DNA from: CAMFLJ01 sp963702555
GTDB taxonomy: Bacteria > Actinomycetota > Acidimicrobiia > Acidimicrobiales > Acidimicrobilacustridaceae
NCBI GenBank assembly: GCA_963702555.1
Contig: CAVPCW010000006.1
Location: forward strand, 1-64,000
Direction of reading: 5' to 3'
DNA length: 64,000 nucleotides
The stretch's first letter is position 1; the number at the start of each line of letters is the position of its first letter. The notes below the pieces were generated by a model that searched no databases, was not told the origin of the DNA, and saw nothing but the letters and a program-made list of their open reading frames with translations. This document shows positions 18,262-26,613 of this stretch, piece after piece. A program made the translations under genes and the position numbers.

Positions 18262-19412
18262 GCTCCGCCGTCCGCTCGGTCCGGCCCCGTCGCCTCCTGC
18301 ACCCGGGCGCGTGGTGGCTGTGGGCCGCCGGACTCGCCGTCGTGGCGCTGCGCACCACCAACCCATTGCTGCTCGGGCTGATCCTCGGCGTCGTCGCCTT
18401 CGTCGTGGCCAGCCGTCGCAGCGATGCACCGTGGGCCATGTCGTTCGCCGGCTATCTGAAGTTGGGCGCCTTCGTCATCGCCATCCGCATGGTCTTCCCG
18501 ATCCTGTTCGGCAACCGCCTGCCGGGCACCGAGCTGTTCACCATCCCGTCGGTGACGCTGCCGAGCTGGGCCGCCGGCGTGAGCATCGGTGGGCCGGTCA
18601 CGGTCGAGATGCTGGTCGGCGCGTTCTACCAGGGCCTCCGCCTCGCCGTCGTCATCGTCTGCGTGGGCGCGGCCAACACCCTGTGCAGCCCCTACCGCAT
18701 GCTGCGGGCGCTCCCGAACGCCCTCTACGAGGCGGGCGTGGCCGTCACCGTGGCGCTGACGTTCGCCCCGCAGCTGGCCATCACCGCCCGCCGGGTGCGC
18801 GACGCCCGTCGCCTCCGGGGCCGGCCCACCAAGGGCCTCTCGGCCTGGCGGGGCTCGATGCTGCCGGTGCTCGAGGGCGCACTCGAGCGGGCCGTCGCCC
18901 TGGCCGCATCGATGGACTCGCGGGGCTACGGCCGCCATGGCCAGGCGCCCGCCGCCATCCGCCGCACCGCCGCCGCCCTCACCCTCGGGGGGATGGTCCT
19001 GGTCGCCATCGGGGCCTACGGCGTGCTCGACCCGAGCGTGCCGTTCGTGCTGCGGGCCCCGACCCTGCTCGTCGGTGGCGCCGCGCTCGCCGCCGCGCTG
19101 GTGATGGGTGGCCGCCGCTCCGACCGCACCCGCTACCGGGCCGATCGCTGGCTGCTCGCCGAGTGGGTCGTGTCGCTGTGCGGCCTCGTCGCCGTGGTCG
19201 GCGTGGTGGTGTCGGGTCGCCTCGGTGACACCCTCGACCCGTCGGTGTACCCGCTCGAGTTCCCGGAGCTGCCCGTCGCCGCGGCCCTCGGCGTGCTCGT
19301 CGCCGTGCTGCCCGCGTGGGTGGCCCCCGAGCCCCCCGAGCTGGCCACCGTGCCGTCGGCGGTCGAGGCCGAGGCGGCGGCGTCGGCCCGGGCGCTGGAG
19401 GTGGCCGCGTGA
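18258..19412 (+). CDS. ECF transporter transmembrane component EcfT (CbiQ family)
   Basis: GTG 18258 overlaps the preceding stop. Hydrophobic helices start with AWWLWAAGLAVVALRTTNPL. The coupling region has the family signatures LPNALYEAGVAVTVALTFAP and AVALAASMDSRGYGRHG, whose Ala-Arg/Gly helices contact the ATPases. It links the ATPases to the substrate-binding S component. The C-terminal extension past ~330 residues (more helices, acidic Ala-rich tail) makes it longer than a minimal EcfT. Confidence 0.88.
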   Translation: MSSAVRSVRPRRLLHPGAWWLWAAGLAVVALRTTNPLLLGLILGVVAFVVASRRSDAPWAMSFAGYLKLGAFVIAIRMVFPILFGNRLPGTELFTIPSVTLPSWAAGVSIGGPVTVEMLVGAFYQGLRLAVVIVCVGAANTLCSPYRMLRALPNALYEAGVAVTVALTFAPQLAITARRVRDARRLRGRPTKGLSAWRGSMLPVLEGALERAVALAASMDSRGYGRHGQAPAAIRRTAAALTLGGMVLVAIGAYGVLDPSVPFVLRAPTLLVGGAALAAALVMGGRRSDRTRYRADRWLLAEWVVSLCGLVAVVGVVVSGRLGDTLDPSVYPLEFPELPVAAALGVLVAVLPAWVAPEPPELATVPSAVEAEAAASARALEVAA

Positions 19413-21088
19413 TCCGCTTCGAGCACGTCACCTTCACCTATCCCGACGCCGAGGTGCCCACCCTCGTCGACGTCGACTTCGTCGTGCCCGAGGGCGAGCT
19501 GTGCCTCGTCGTCGGCACCACCGGCTCGGGCAAGTCCACGCTGCTGCGGGCGGTCAACGGCCTGGTGCCCCGCTTCTCCGGCGGCACGCTGCAGGGCCGG
19601 GTGTGGGTCGACGGGCGCAGCACCGACGAGGTGCCGCCCCGTGAGCTCGCCGACGTCGTGGGCCTGGTGGGGCAGGACCCCGCCGCCGGGTTCGTCACCG
19701 ACGTGGTCGAGGACGAGCTCGCCCACGTGATGGAGAACCTCGGCGTCGCCCCCGACATCATGCGCCGCCGGGTCGAGGACGTCCTCGACCTGCTCGGACT
19801 GCACGAGCTGCGCAACCGCCCCCTCGGCGCCCTCTCGGGTGGGCAGCAGCAGCGGGTGGCCATCGGCTCGGTGCTCACCGCCGGGCCCCGGGTGCTGGTG
19901 CTCGACGAGCCCACCTCCGCCCTCGACCCCGCAGCCGCCGAGGAGGTCCTCGCCGCCCTCACCCGCCTCGTGCACGACCTCGGCATCACCGTGCTGCTGG
20001 CCGAGCACCGCCTCGAGCGGGTCGTGCAGTACGCCGACCGGGTCGTGCTCGTCGGGGGCCCGGGCCAGCCCGTGGTCTGCGGCGAGCCGGCCGAGATCCT
20101 CGCCGGCGCCCCCGTCGTGCCGCCCGTGGTCGAGCTCGGCCGCCTCGCCGGCTGGTCGCCGCTGCCGCTGTCGGTGCGCGACGCCCGCCGGGCCGCCGCC
20201 GACCTCCGCACCCGCCTCGCCCCCCTCGTCCCCGTCGCCACCCGTTCTGGCATGCGTTCTGCACCGCCTGTGGTGCGCAACGTCGGCCAGAACGACGCGG
20301 GGAGGGGTGAGGTGGTGGCCCGGGCCGAGGGGCTGCACGCCAGCTACGGGCCGGTGGCCGCCCTGCGCGACGTCGACGTCGAGCTCCGGGCCGGAGAGGT
20401 CGTCGCCCTCATGGGCCGCAACGGCGCCGGCAAGTCGACCCTGCTCTCGCACCTGGTCGGACTGAAGGTCCCCGGCCGAGGCCGGGTGCTCGTCGGCGGC
20501 CGTGAGCCGCACTCGCTGCCGGCCCGTGAGGTCGTTCGATCCGCCGGCCTCGTGCCCCAGGACGCGGGCCTGCTGCTCTACCACGACACCGTCGCCGCCG
20601 AGTGCACGGCCGGCGACCGCGACGCCGACCTGGCCCCCGGCACCACCCGCGCCGTGCTCGATCGGCTCGTGCCGGGCATCGACCCCCGCGCCCATCCCCG
20701 CGACCTCTCCGAGGGTCAGCGCCTCGCCCTCGCCCTGGCCGTCGTGCTGGCCGCCGAGCCGCCGCTGGTGCTGCTCGACGAGCCCACCCGCGGGCTCGAT
20801 TACCCGGCGAAGCATCGCCTGGTCCGCATCCTCGGCGACCTCGCCGCCGAGGGCCGGGCCGTGGTGCTCGCCACCCACGACGTCGAGGTCGTGGCCGAGG
20901 TCGCCGATCGGGCCATCGTGCTGGCCGAGGGCGAGATCGTGGCCGACGGCCCCGCCCGCGAGGTCGTCGTGCACTCGCCGGTGTTCGCCCCGCAGGTCGC
21001 CAAGGTCCTCGCCCCCGAGCCGTGGCTCACGGTGGGCGAGGTCGCCGCCGCCCTCGACCAGCTCGCCGGCAGCGGGAGCCCCTCGTGA
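19409..21088 (+). CDS. ECF transporter ATPase, two fused ABC domains
   Basis: GTG 19409 overlaps the ecfT stop. Domain 1: Walker A GTTGSGKSTLLRAVNG, Q-loop VGQDPAAGFV, signature LSGGQQQRVAIG, Walker B VLVLDEPTSALDP and the switch-His segment AEHRLERV. Domain 2: GRNGAGKSTLLSHL, signature variant LSEGQRLALAL, LVLLDEPTRGLDYPAKHRL and THDVEVVAEV. It is a fusion of EcfA1 and EcfA2 in one chain. The linker (MRSAPPVVRNVGQNDAGR) is low complexity. It powers uptake of the riboswitch ligand or a related corrinoid. Confidence 0.92.
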   Translation: MIRFEHVTFTYPDAEVPTLVDVDFVVPEGELCLVVGTTGSGKSTLLRAVNGLVPRFSGGTLQGRVWVDGRSTDEVPPRELADVVGLVGQDPAAGFVTDVVEDELAHVMENLGVAPDIMRRRVEDVLDLLGLHELRNRPLGALSGGQQQRVAIGSVLTAGPRVLVLDEPTSALDPAAAEEVLAALTRLVHDLGITVLLAEHRLERVVQYADRVVLVGGPGQPVVCGEPAEILAGAPVVPPVVELGRLAGWSPLPLSVRDARRAAADLRTRLAPLVPVATRSGMRSAPPVVRNVGQNDAGRGEVVARAEGLHASYGPVAALRDVDVELRAGEVVALMGRNGAGKSTLLSHLVGLKVPGRGRVLVGGREPHSLPAREVVRSAGLVPQDAGLLLYHDTVAAECTAGDRDADLAPGTTRAVLDRLVPGIDPRAHPRDLSEGQRLALALAVVLAAEPPLVLLDEPTRGLDYPAKHRLVRILGDLAAEGRAVVLATHDVEVVAEVADRAIVLAEGEIVADGPAREVVVHSPVFAPQVAKVLAPEPWLTVGEVAAALDQLAGSGSPS

Positions 21089-22038
21089 CCGCCACCGCTC
21101 CCGTCCCCACCCCGGCCCCGGCCCCGGCCGCGGGCCCCGCGGTCCGGGCCGTGCCCCAGGCCATGCGGCTGCGCGCCCGGTCGTGGCTGCTGCTCGCCGC
21201 CTGCTCGGCCATCGGCGTGGTCGCCTTCGCCTGGCCGCTGCTCGCCGACCCGTCCGGCTCGGCCGGCACGGCCCACTCGGCCGATGCCCCCTGGCTGCTG
21301 GCCGTGCTCCTCCCGTTGCTGCTCTGCGTCGTGCTCGCCGAGCTCGCCGAGGGCGCCCTCGACGCCAAGTCCGTCGCCGTGCTCGGCGTGCTCGCCGCGT
21401 GCGGGGCCGCGCTGCGCCTGCCCAGCGGCGGCGTGGCCGGGTTCGAGCCGGTGTTCTTCCTGCTCATCCCCGCCGGCCGGGTCCTGGGCCGGGGCTTCGG
21501 GTTCGTGCTCGGCGCCCTCACCCTGTTCGTGTCGGCGCTGCTCACCGGAGGGGTCGGCCCGTGGCTGCCCTTCCAGATGCTGGGTGCGGCCTGGATGGGC
21601 TTCTTCGCCGGCTGCCTCCCGCCGGCGAGGGGCCGGGCCGAGGTCTGGATGCTCGCCGCCTACGGCGTGGTCGCCGCGCTCGCCTACGGGCTCCTGCTCA
21701 ACCTGTCCTTCTGGCCCTACGTGGCCGGCGGCGACTCGGCGCTGTCGTTCGTGCCGGGTGCCGGCCTGGCCGAGAACCTCCGTCACTTCTGGGCGTTCCA
21801 CCTGGCGACGTCGCTCGGCTTCGACATCCCCCGGGCCGTGTTCACCGGCGCCTTCATCCTCGTGGCCGGGCGCCCGATCCTCGCCGCCCTGCGTCGGGCC
21901 TCGCGGCGGGCGGCGTTCGGTGCCTCGGTTGCCTTCACCGCGGCGCCAGAGACGGTGGTGGCGCCAGCGACGGGCACCACCGTGGACGTCACCCCGGCGG
22001 CCACGGCGGACGCCGTCGCCCTTCCTCCGGTGTCCTAG
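21085..22038 (+). CDS. ECF transporter substrate-specificity (S) component, probably for cobalamin
   Basis: GTG 21085 overlaps the ATPase stop, so all four operon genes are coupled. After a Pro/Ala-rich cytoplasmic N-terminus come about eight hydrophobic stretches, with S-component features: VFFLLIPAGRVLGRGFGFVL, LLTGGVGPWLPFQMLGAAWM and GFFAGCLPP. An Ala/Thr-rich tail follows. The family binds vitamins at the outer face of the membrane. Specificity for B12 is inferred from the upstream cobalamin riboswitch, not from the sequence itself. Confidence 0.82.
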   Translation: MTATAPVPTPAPAPAAGPAVRAVPQAMRLRARSWLLLAACSAIGVVAFAWPLLADPSGSAGTAHSADAPWLLAVLLPLLLCVVLAELAEGALDAKSVAVLGVLAACGAALRLPSGGVAGFEPVFFLLIPAGRVLGRGFGFVLGALTLFVSALLTGGVGPWLPFQMLGAAWMGFFAGCLPPARGRAEVWMLAAYGVVAALAYGLLLNLSFWPYVAGGDSALSFVPGAGLAENLRHFWAFHLATSLGFDIPRAVFTGAFILVAGRPILAALRRASRRAAFGASVAFTAAPETVVAPATGTTVDVTPAATADAVALPPVS

Positions 22039-22049
22039 CGTCGGAGCCC

Positions 22050-23033
22050 ATGGCTCCCGTCGTCGTCGTCACCCGTCCCCTTCCTGATCCCGGCGTCGCC
22101 GTGCTCGCCGAGGCGGGCCTCGAGGTCCGGGCCAACCCCGACGACCGCCCCTGGTCGAGGGCCGAGCTGCTCGCCGCGGTGGCCGAGGCCGACGCCCTCC
22201 TGTGCATGCTGAGCGAGCCCGTGAACGCGGAGCTGCTCGATGCCGCGCCGAACCTGAAGGTCGTGTCGAACTACGCCGTCGGCTTCGACAACATCGACGT
22301 GGCCGAGGCCCGCGGCCGCGGCGTCGAGGTCACGACCACGCCCGACGTGCTCACCGAGGCCACCGCCGACCTCGCGTGGGCCCTGTTGCTCGCGGCCGCC
22401 CGCCGCCTCGGTGAGGGCGACCGCCTGGTGCGGGCGGGGGAGTGGACCGGCTGGGGCCCCAACCAGCTGATCGGCCAGCCTGTGGCCGGCCGCACCCTGG
22501 GCATCGTGGGCATGGGCTCGATCGGCCGGGCCGTCGCCCGTCGGGGCCGGGGCTTCTCGATGCCGGTCGTCTACTTCAACCGCAACCGGCTCTCTCCGCG
22601 GTGGAGGCCGAGCTGGGCGCCCGCTACGTCACCCTCGACGAGCTCCTCGCCACCGCCGACGTCGTCTCGCTGCACGCCCCGCTCAACGACGACAGCCGCC
22701 ACATGATCGACGCTGCCGCCCTCGCCCGGATGAAGCCCACGGCCGTGATCGTGAACACCGGTCGCGGTGCGCTGATCGACGAGGCGGCGCTGGTCGAGGC
22801 CCTGCGGGAGGGTCGCATCGCGGCGGCCGGCCTCGACGTGCTACGAGCGCGAGCCCGCCCTCACCGACGGCCTCACCGACCTCGACAACGTCGTGATGGC
22901 CCCGCACCTCGGCTCGGCGAACACCACCGCCCGCGCCGCCATGGTCCGGCTGTGCGCCGAGAACATCACCAACGTGCTCGCCGGCCGCCCGGCCGTCACC
23001 CCCGCGCCCGGCCCGCCCCTCGCTCCTCGCTGA
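22050..23033 (+). CDS. D-isomer 2-hydroxyacid dehydrogenase (glyoxylate/glycerate type; two frameshifts)
   Basis: The start ATG is 12 bp after the S-component gene. The N-terminal catalytic domain has LKVVSNYAVGFDNIDVAEAR and PDVLTEATADLAWALLLAAA. The NAD-binding motif is LGIVGMGSIGRAVARRGRGF. After a shift near 22,600 the second frame gives MKPTAVIVNTGRGALIDEAA (catalytic Arg region). After a shift near 22,850 it continues YEREPALTDGL ... NVVMAPHLGSANTTAR, with the catalytic Glu and His. These are GyaR/hydroxypyruvate reductase features. It reduces glyoxylate or hydroxypyruvate with NAD(P)H. The net length stays a multiple of three, so the two shifts cancel and look like errors. Confidence 0.85.
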
Positions 23034-23052
23034 GGGCCCAGGCCAGCGGGTC

Positions 23053-24342
23053 TCAGCCGACGTTGATGGAGCGTCCGGCGCGGTCGGTGGCGGTGACCGC
23101 CGGGGCCTCGTGGGGCCGCCACGCGGGGCGGGCCATCGCCATCTGCACCACGCTGATCGCCCGCTCGTCGAAGGCGGCCTCGCAGTAGCAGAGGTAGAAG
23201 TCCCACATCCGCACGAAGCGCTCGTCGAGGCCCATGGCGTCGAGGGCGGCCTCGTCGTCGTGGAGGTTGGCCCGCCAGCGGCGCAGGGTCTCGCCGTAGT
23301 GGAGGCCGTAGTCGTCGACCTTGGTGACGGTGAGGTCGGTGACCCGGCTGATCGAGCGGACGATCGCCTCCATCGACGGCAGGCAGCCGCCGGGGAAGAT
23401 GAAGGCCTTGATGAAGTCCTGGGTGTTCTTGGCCCGCTCGTAGCGCTGGGGCTCGATCACGATGGCCTGCAGCGCCATCAGGCCGTCGGGGCGCAGCAGG
23501 CGGCGGCAGTGGCCGAAGAAGGTGTCGTGCTCGCGCCAGTCGACGGCCTCGATCATCTCGATCGAGGCGAGCTTGTCGAAGGTGCCGGTGAGGTCGCGGT
23601 AGTCGTCGTGCAGCACGGTGATGCGATCGGAGAGGCCCTCACGGGCCACCCGCTCGGTGGCGTAGGCGTGCTGCTCGGCCGAGATGGTGGTGGTGGTGAC
23701 CCGGGCGCCGTAGTGGCGGGCCGCGTGCACGGCGAAGCCGCCCCAACCGGTGCCGATCTCCACGACCCGCTCGTCGGGGCGCAGGTCGAGCATGCGGCAC
23801 AGCCGGTCGAGCTTCTCCTTGGACGCGTCCTCGAGCGGGGCGTCCCAGGTCGGGAACACCGCCGCCGAGTACATCATCGTGGGGTCGAGGAAGTGCTCGA
23901 AGAAGTCGTTGCCGAGGTCGTAGTGGGCCCGGATGTTGGTGCGGTCGCGGTGCTTGTCCTGACGGCGCAGGCGGCGCACGGCGTCGGTGGCGGGCCCGGT
24001 GACCTGCTGGATCGACGAGCGCTGGCGGTCGGTGCGGCGGGTGGCCCGGCTGAGGATGCGCAGCACCGACGTGAGGTCGTCGGTCTCCCACATGCCCTCG
24101 AAGTAGGCCTGGCCGAGCCCGGCGCTGCCGCCGGTGGCGACCAGGCGCCATGCCCGCTGGTCGCGCACGATCATCCGGCCCCGGAGGGCGGGCCGGCCGA
24201 GCTCGTCAGGGGCCTCGTCGCCGAAGCGGTGGGTCCGGTCGGGCTCGACGATGTCGAGGCGGTCGACCACGAACCGGCGGGCCAGCCCGAGGACGAGCAG
24301 GCGGGCGGCCCGGTCGATGGGGTCGTCGTGTCGCGGCGTCAT
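23053..24342 (-). CDS. cyclopropane-fatty-acyl-phospholipid synthase-family methyltransferase
   Basis: 429 residues from ATG 24342. SAM-dependent methyltransferase of the CFA/mycolic acid family: FFEHFLDPTMMYSAAVF, RVVEIGTGWGGFAVHAARHY (SAM motif I), DKLASIEMIEAVDW, and FIFPGGCLPSMEAIVRSISR, which carries the family-typical aromatic/Cys segments. It transfers a methyl or methylene group to unsaturated acyl chains of membrane lipids. It is last in a cluster with the FAD oxidase and DUF1365 genes; the start overlaps the DUF1365 stop (ATGA). Confidence 0.9.
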   Translation of the reverse strand: MTPRHDDPIDRAARLLVLGLARRFVVDRLDIVEPDRTHRFGDEAPDELGRPALRGRMIVRDQRAWRLVATGGSAGLGQAYFEGMWETDDLTSVLRILSRATRRTDRQRSSIQQVTGPATDAVRRLRRQDKHRDRTNIRAHYDLGNDFFEHFLDPTMMYSAAVFPTWDAPLEDASKEKLDRLCRMLDLRPDERVVEIGTGWGGFAVHAARHYGARVTTTTISAEQHAYATERVAREGLSDRITVLHDDYRDLTGTFDKLASIEMIEAVDWREHDTFFGHCRRLLRPDGLMALQAIVIEPQRYERAKNTQDFIKAFIFPGGCLPSMEAIVRSISRVTDLTVTKVDDYGLHYGETLRRWRANLHDDEAALDAMGLDERFVRMWDFYLCYCEAAFDERAISVVQMAMARPAWRPHEAPAVTATDRAGRSINVG

Positions 24343-25229
24343 GGACGGTCCACCTTCCCTCGGGGGCCGGCGGTGATGACAGGACGGGCGCCGGTGCGGT
24401 CGGGGTGCATGAAGAACGGTACGCGCTTGGCGGCCAACGCGACGGCGTGGGCGTGGATCCCGAGCCACACCTTGTAGGTGGCGAACGGATGGGTGAGCAG
24501 CCGTCGGGCCATGGATGCCCTGGTCAGCGGCTCGCGGCGCAGGGCGAGGTCGGCGTCGAAGATCTTCGTCGGCTCACCATCGGGGCCGTCCTGCAGGGTC
24601 TCGAGCCGGAGCCACAGTCGGGGGCCGGGCGTCGTGCACGTGAGCCGGTAGGTCTGCTCCATGGGCATGAACGGCGAGACGTGCAGCGCCTTCGGCATCT
24701 CGGCGTGGAGGCGGCCGCGCTCGTCGATGTGGCCGACGGCGAACGGGCCGGGGGCAGCTGTCGTGTCGGCACCGGGCCGGGCGTCGACGACGTAGCAGTG
24801 GCGCTCGTGCCACGGCGTGCTGGTGACCTCGAGGACCACGACGTCGAGGGCCGGGCGCTCGTCGTGCTCGGTGCCGGGGGCGAGGCAGTAGTGCACGGTG
24901 ATCGGGTTGAAGACGTAGCCCTCGGTGCGCACCTGGGTGAGCGTGCGCACCGGGCCGAGGGGACGCTGTCCGGTGCGGGCCTCGACCAGGTCGCGCACCG
25001 ACGTGCCGAGTGCGGTCGAGGTGTCGCCGTCGAGGTAGTCGGAGCGCCGGTAGTGCACCGGCCACCACGGCTCGGGGCCGAGGGCACCGCCGCGGCGGAG
25101 GGGCCCGTCGGGTCGATCGAGCTCGTCGTGGTCGAGCAGCACGAGGTACAGCGACGAGCGCAGGGTGTGCAGCTTCGGGGCGAGGCGGCGATGGCGCGTG
25201 GCGCCGGCGTAGAGGGCCCCTGCGGTCAC
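24339..25229 (-). CDS. DUF1365 family protein
   Basis: 297 codons from GTG 25229, which overlaps the stop of the flavoprotein gene. Family features: ALYAGATRHRRLAPKLHTLR, RTLTQVRTEGYVFNPITVHY, VVLEVTSTPWHERHCYVVDA and KALHVSPFMPMEQTYRLTCT. DUF1365 proteins are nearly always found between an FAD amine-oxidase-like gene and a CFA-type methyltransferase, as here. Their biochemical role is not established; involvement in unusual fatty acid formation is the accepted guess. Confidence 0.88.
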   Translation of the reverse strand: MTAGALYAGATRHRRLAPKLHTLRSSLYLVLLDHDELDRPDGPLRRGGALGPEPWWPVHYRRSDYLDGDTSTALGTSVRDLVEARTGQRPLGPVRTLTQVRTEGYVFNPITVHYCLAPGTEHDERPALDVVVLEVTSTPWHERHCYVVDARPGADTTAAPGPFAVGHIDERGRLHAEMPKALHVSPFMPMEQTYRLTCTTPGPRLWLRLETLQDGPDGEPTKIFDADLALRREPLTRASMARRLLTHPFATYKVWLGIHAHAVALAAKRVPFFMHPDRTGARPVITAGPRGKVDRP

Positions 25230-26509
25230 AGCCCGGTGCCGAAGTGGCGGCACACGTCGAGCGCCGAGACCACGCCGTCCTCGTGGAAGCCGTAGCCCCA
25301 GTAGGCGCCGGCGAAGAAGGTGCCTCGGTCGCCCTGGATCTCGCCGCGACGGCGCTGGGCGGCCAGGGCCGGGCCGTCGAAGACCGGGTGGTCGTACTCG
25401 AACTCGGCGAGCACGGTGGAGCGGTCGATCTCGTCGGCCCGGTTGAGGGTGACGAGGAAGTCGTGGTCGGACTCGATGCGCTGGAGGTTGTTCATCCAGT
25501 ACGTCAGTGTGGCCTCTCGACCGGAGCCGACGCCGAGGTGGTAGTTCCAGCTGGCCCGGGCGCGGTGCTCGCGGGGGAGCAGGCGGGAGTCGGTGTGCAG
25601 CGTGGCGGTGTTCGGCTGGTAGCGGATGGCGCCGAGGATGTCGCGCTCGGCAGGGGTCGGGTCGCCGAGCAGCTCGAGGCTCTGGTCGGAGTGGCCGGCC
25701 AGGATGACGGCGTCGAAGGTCTCGGGGCCGTGGGTGGCGGTGACGACCTCGACGGCGGTGCCGAGCGGGCGGTCGGCGTCGACGGTGCGCACGACCTTGG
25801 TGACGGGCGAGTTCACCCGCACCGGCTTCGAGAGGCGGGCGGTGAGGGCCTTCACGTACTGCTGCGAGCCGCCCTTGACCGTGCGCCACTGGGAGATGCC
25901 CGCCAGCTCGAGCAGGCCGTGGTTGTCCATGAACCGGCAGTAGGCGGCGGCGGGGAACTCGAGGAAGGTCTCGGGGTCCGCCGACCAGATCGAGGCGCCG
26001 AGCGGTACGAGGAAGTCGTCGCGGAAGCGCTGCGAGTAGCCGCCCTGCTCGATGAAGTCGGCGAGGGACACGGAGTCGTCGCCGCCCTCGGCCACCAGCC
26101 TCCGGGCCCGGCGGTTGAAGCGCAGGATGTCGATCAGCATGCGGGTGAACGACGGCTTCAGCAGGTTGGAGCGCTGGGCGTAGAGCGTGTTGAGGTTGGT
26201 GCCCCGGTACTCCATGCCGGTGAGCTCGCTGCTCACCGAGAAGCTCATCTCGCTCGGCTGGCTGGCCACGTCGAGGCGCTCGAGCAGCCTGATGAAGTTC
26301 GGGTAGTTGCGGTCGTTGAAGACGATGAACCCGGTGTCGACGGCGTGGTGGCGCGGGGTGCCGTCGGGGCCGGGGACCTCGACGTCGACGGTGTTGGTGT
26401 GGCCGCCCACCCAGGAGCCCGCCTCGAAGACGGTCACGTCGTGGTCCGGGTCGAGCAGGTGGGCGCAGACGAGCCCTGAGATCCCGGTTCCGACGATGGC
26501 GATCCGCAT
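25226..26509 (-). CDS. FAD-dependent amine oxidase-like desaturase/oxidoreductase
   Basis: ATG 26509 with a strong AGGAGG 6 bp upstream. The N-terminal dinucleotide-binding motif IAIVGTGISGLVCAHLL and VFEAGSWVGGHTNTVDV are typical of flavin amine oxidase/protoporphyrinogen oxidase-like enzymes. FIVFNDRNYPNFIRLLERL and the C-terminal GAYWGYGFHEDGVVSAL match the subfamily that pairs with DUF1365 and CFA synthase. It probably oxidises or desaturates an acyl chain or an isoprenoid; the substrate is unknown. First gene of the three-gene overlapping unit. Confidence 0.88.
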   Translation of the reverse strand: MRIAIVGTGISGLVCAHLLDPDHDVTVFEAGSWVGGHTNTVDVEVPGPDGTPRHHAVDTGFIVFNDRNYPNFIRLLERLDVASQPSEMSFSVSSELTGMEYRGTNLNTLYAQRSNLLKPSFTRMLIDILRFNRRARRLVAEGGDDSVSLADFIEQGGYSQRFRDDFLVPLGASIWSADPETFLEFPAAAYCRFMDNHGLLELAGISQWRTVKGGSQQYVKALTARLSKPVRVNSPVTKVVRTVDADRPLGTAVEVVTATHGPETFDAVILAGHSDQSLELLGDPTPAERDILGAIRYQPNTATLHTDSRLLPREHRARASWNYHLGVGSGREATLTYWMNNLQRIESDHDFLVTLNRADEIDRSTVLAEFEYDHPVFDGPALAAQRRRGEIQGDRGTFFAGAYWGYGFHEDGVVSALDVCRHFGTGL

Positions 26510-26588
26510 CGAGCCTCCTGTTTGGTGCCGACGGGATCGCCGGACGGGGGGTGCGTACCTGGGTCAGAACGCCTTTAGTGCTGATTCA

Positions 26589-26613
26589 TTCCCGTAGCGT
26601 GGCTGCACGGGAA
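26589..26613. promoter_or_regulatory. inverted repeat upstream of flavoprotein gene
   Basis: TTCCCGT (26589-26595) and ACGGGAA (26607-26613) are perfect arms around 11 bp, directly after the SDR stop and ~80 bp before the flavoprotein ATG. No T-run follows. The neighbouring stretch is AT-richer than the surroundings. It is either a weak terminator or an operator; a target of the adjacent cobalamin-binding regulator is possible but unproven. Confidence 0.4.
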
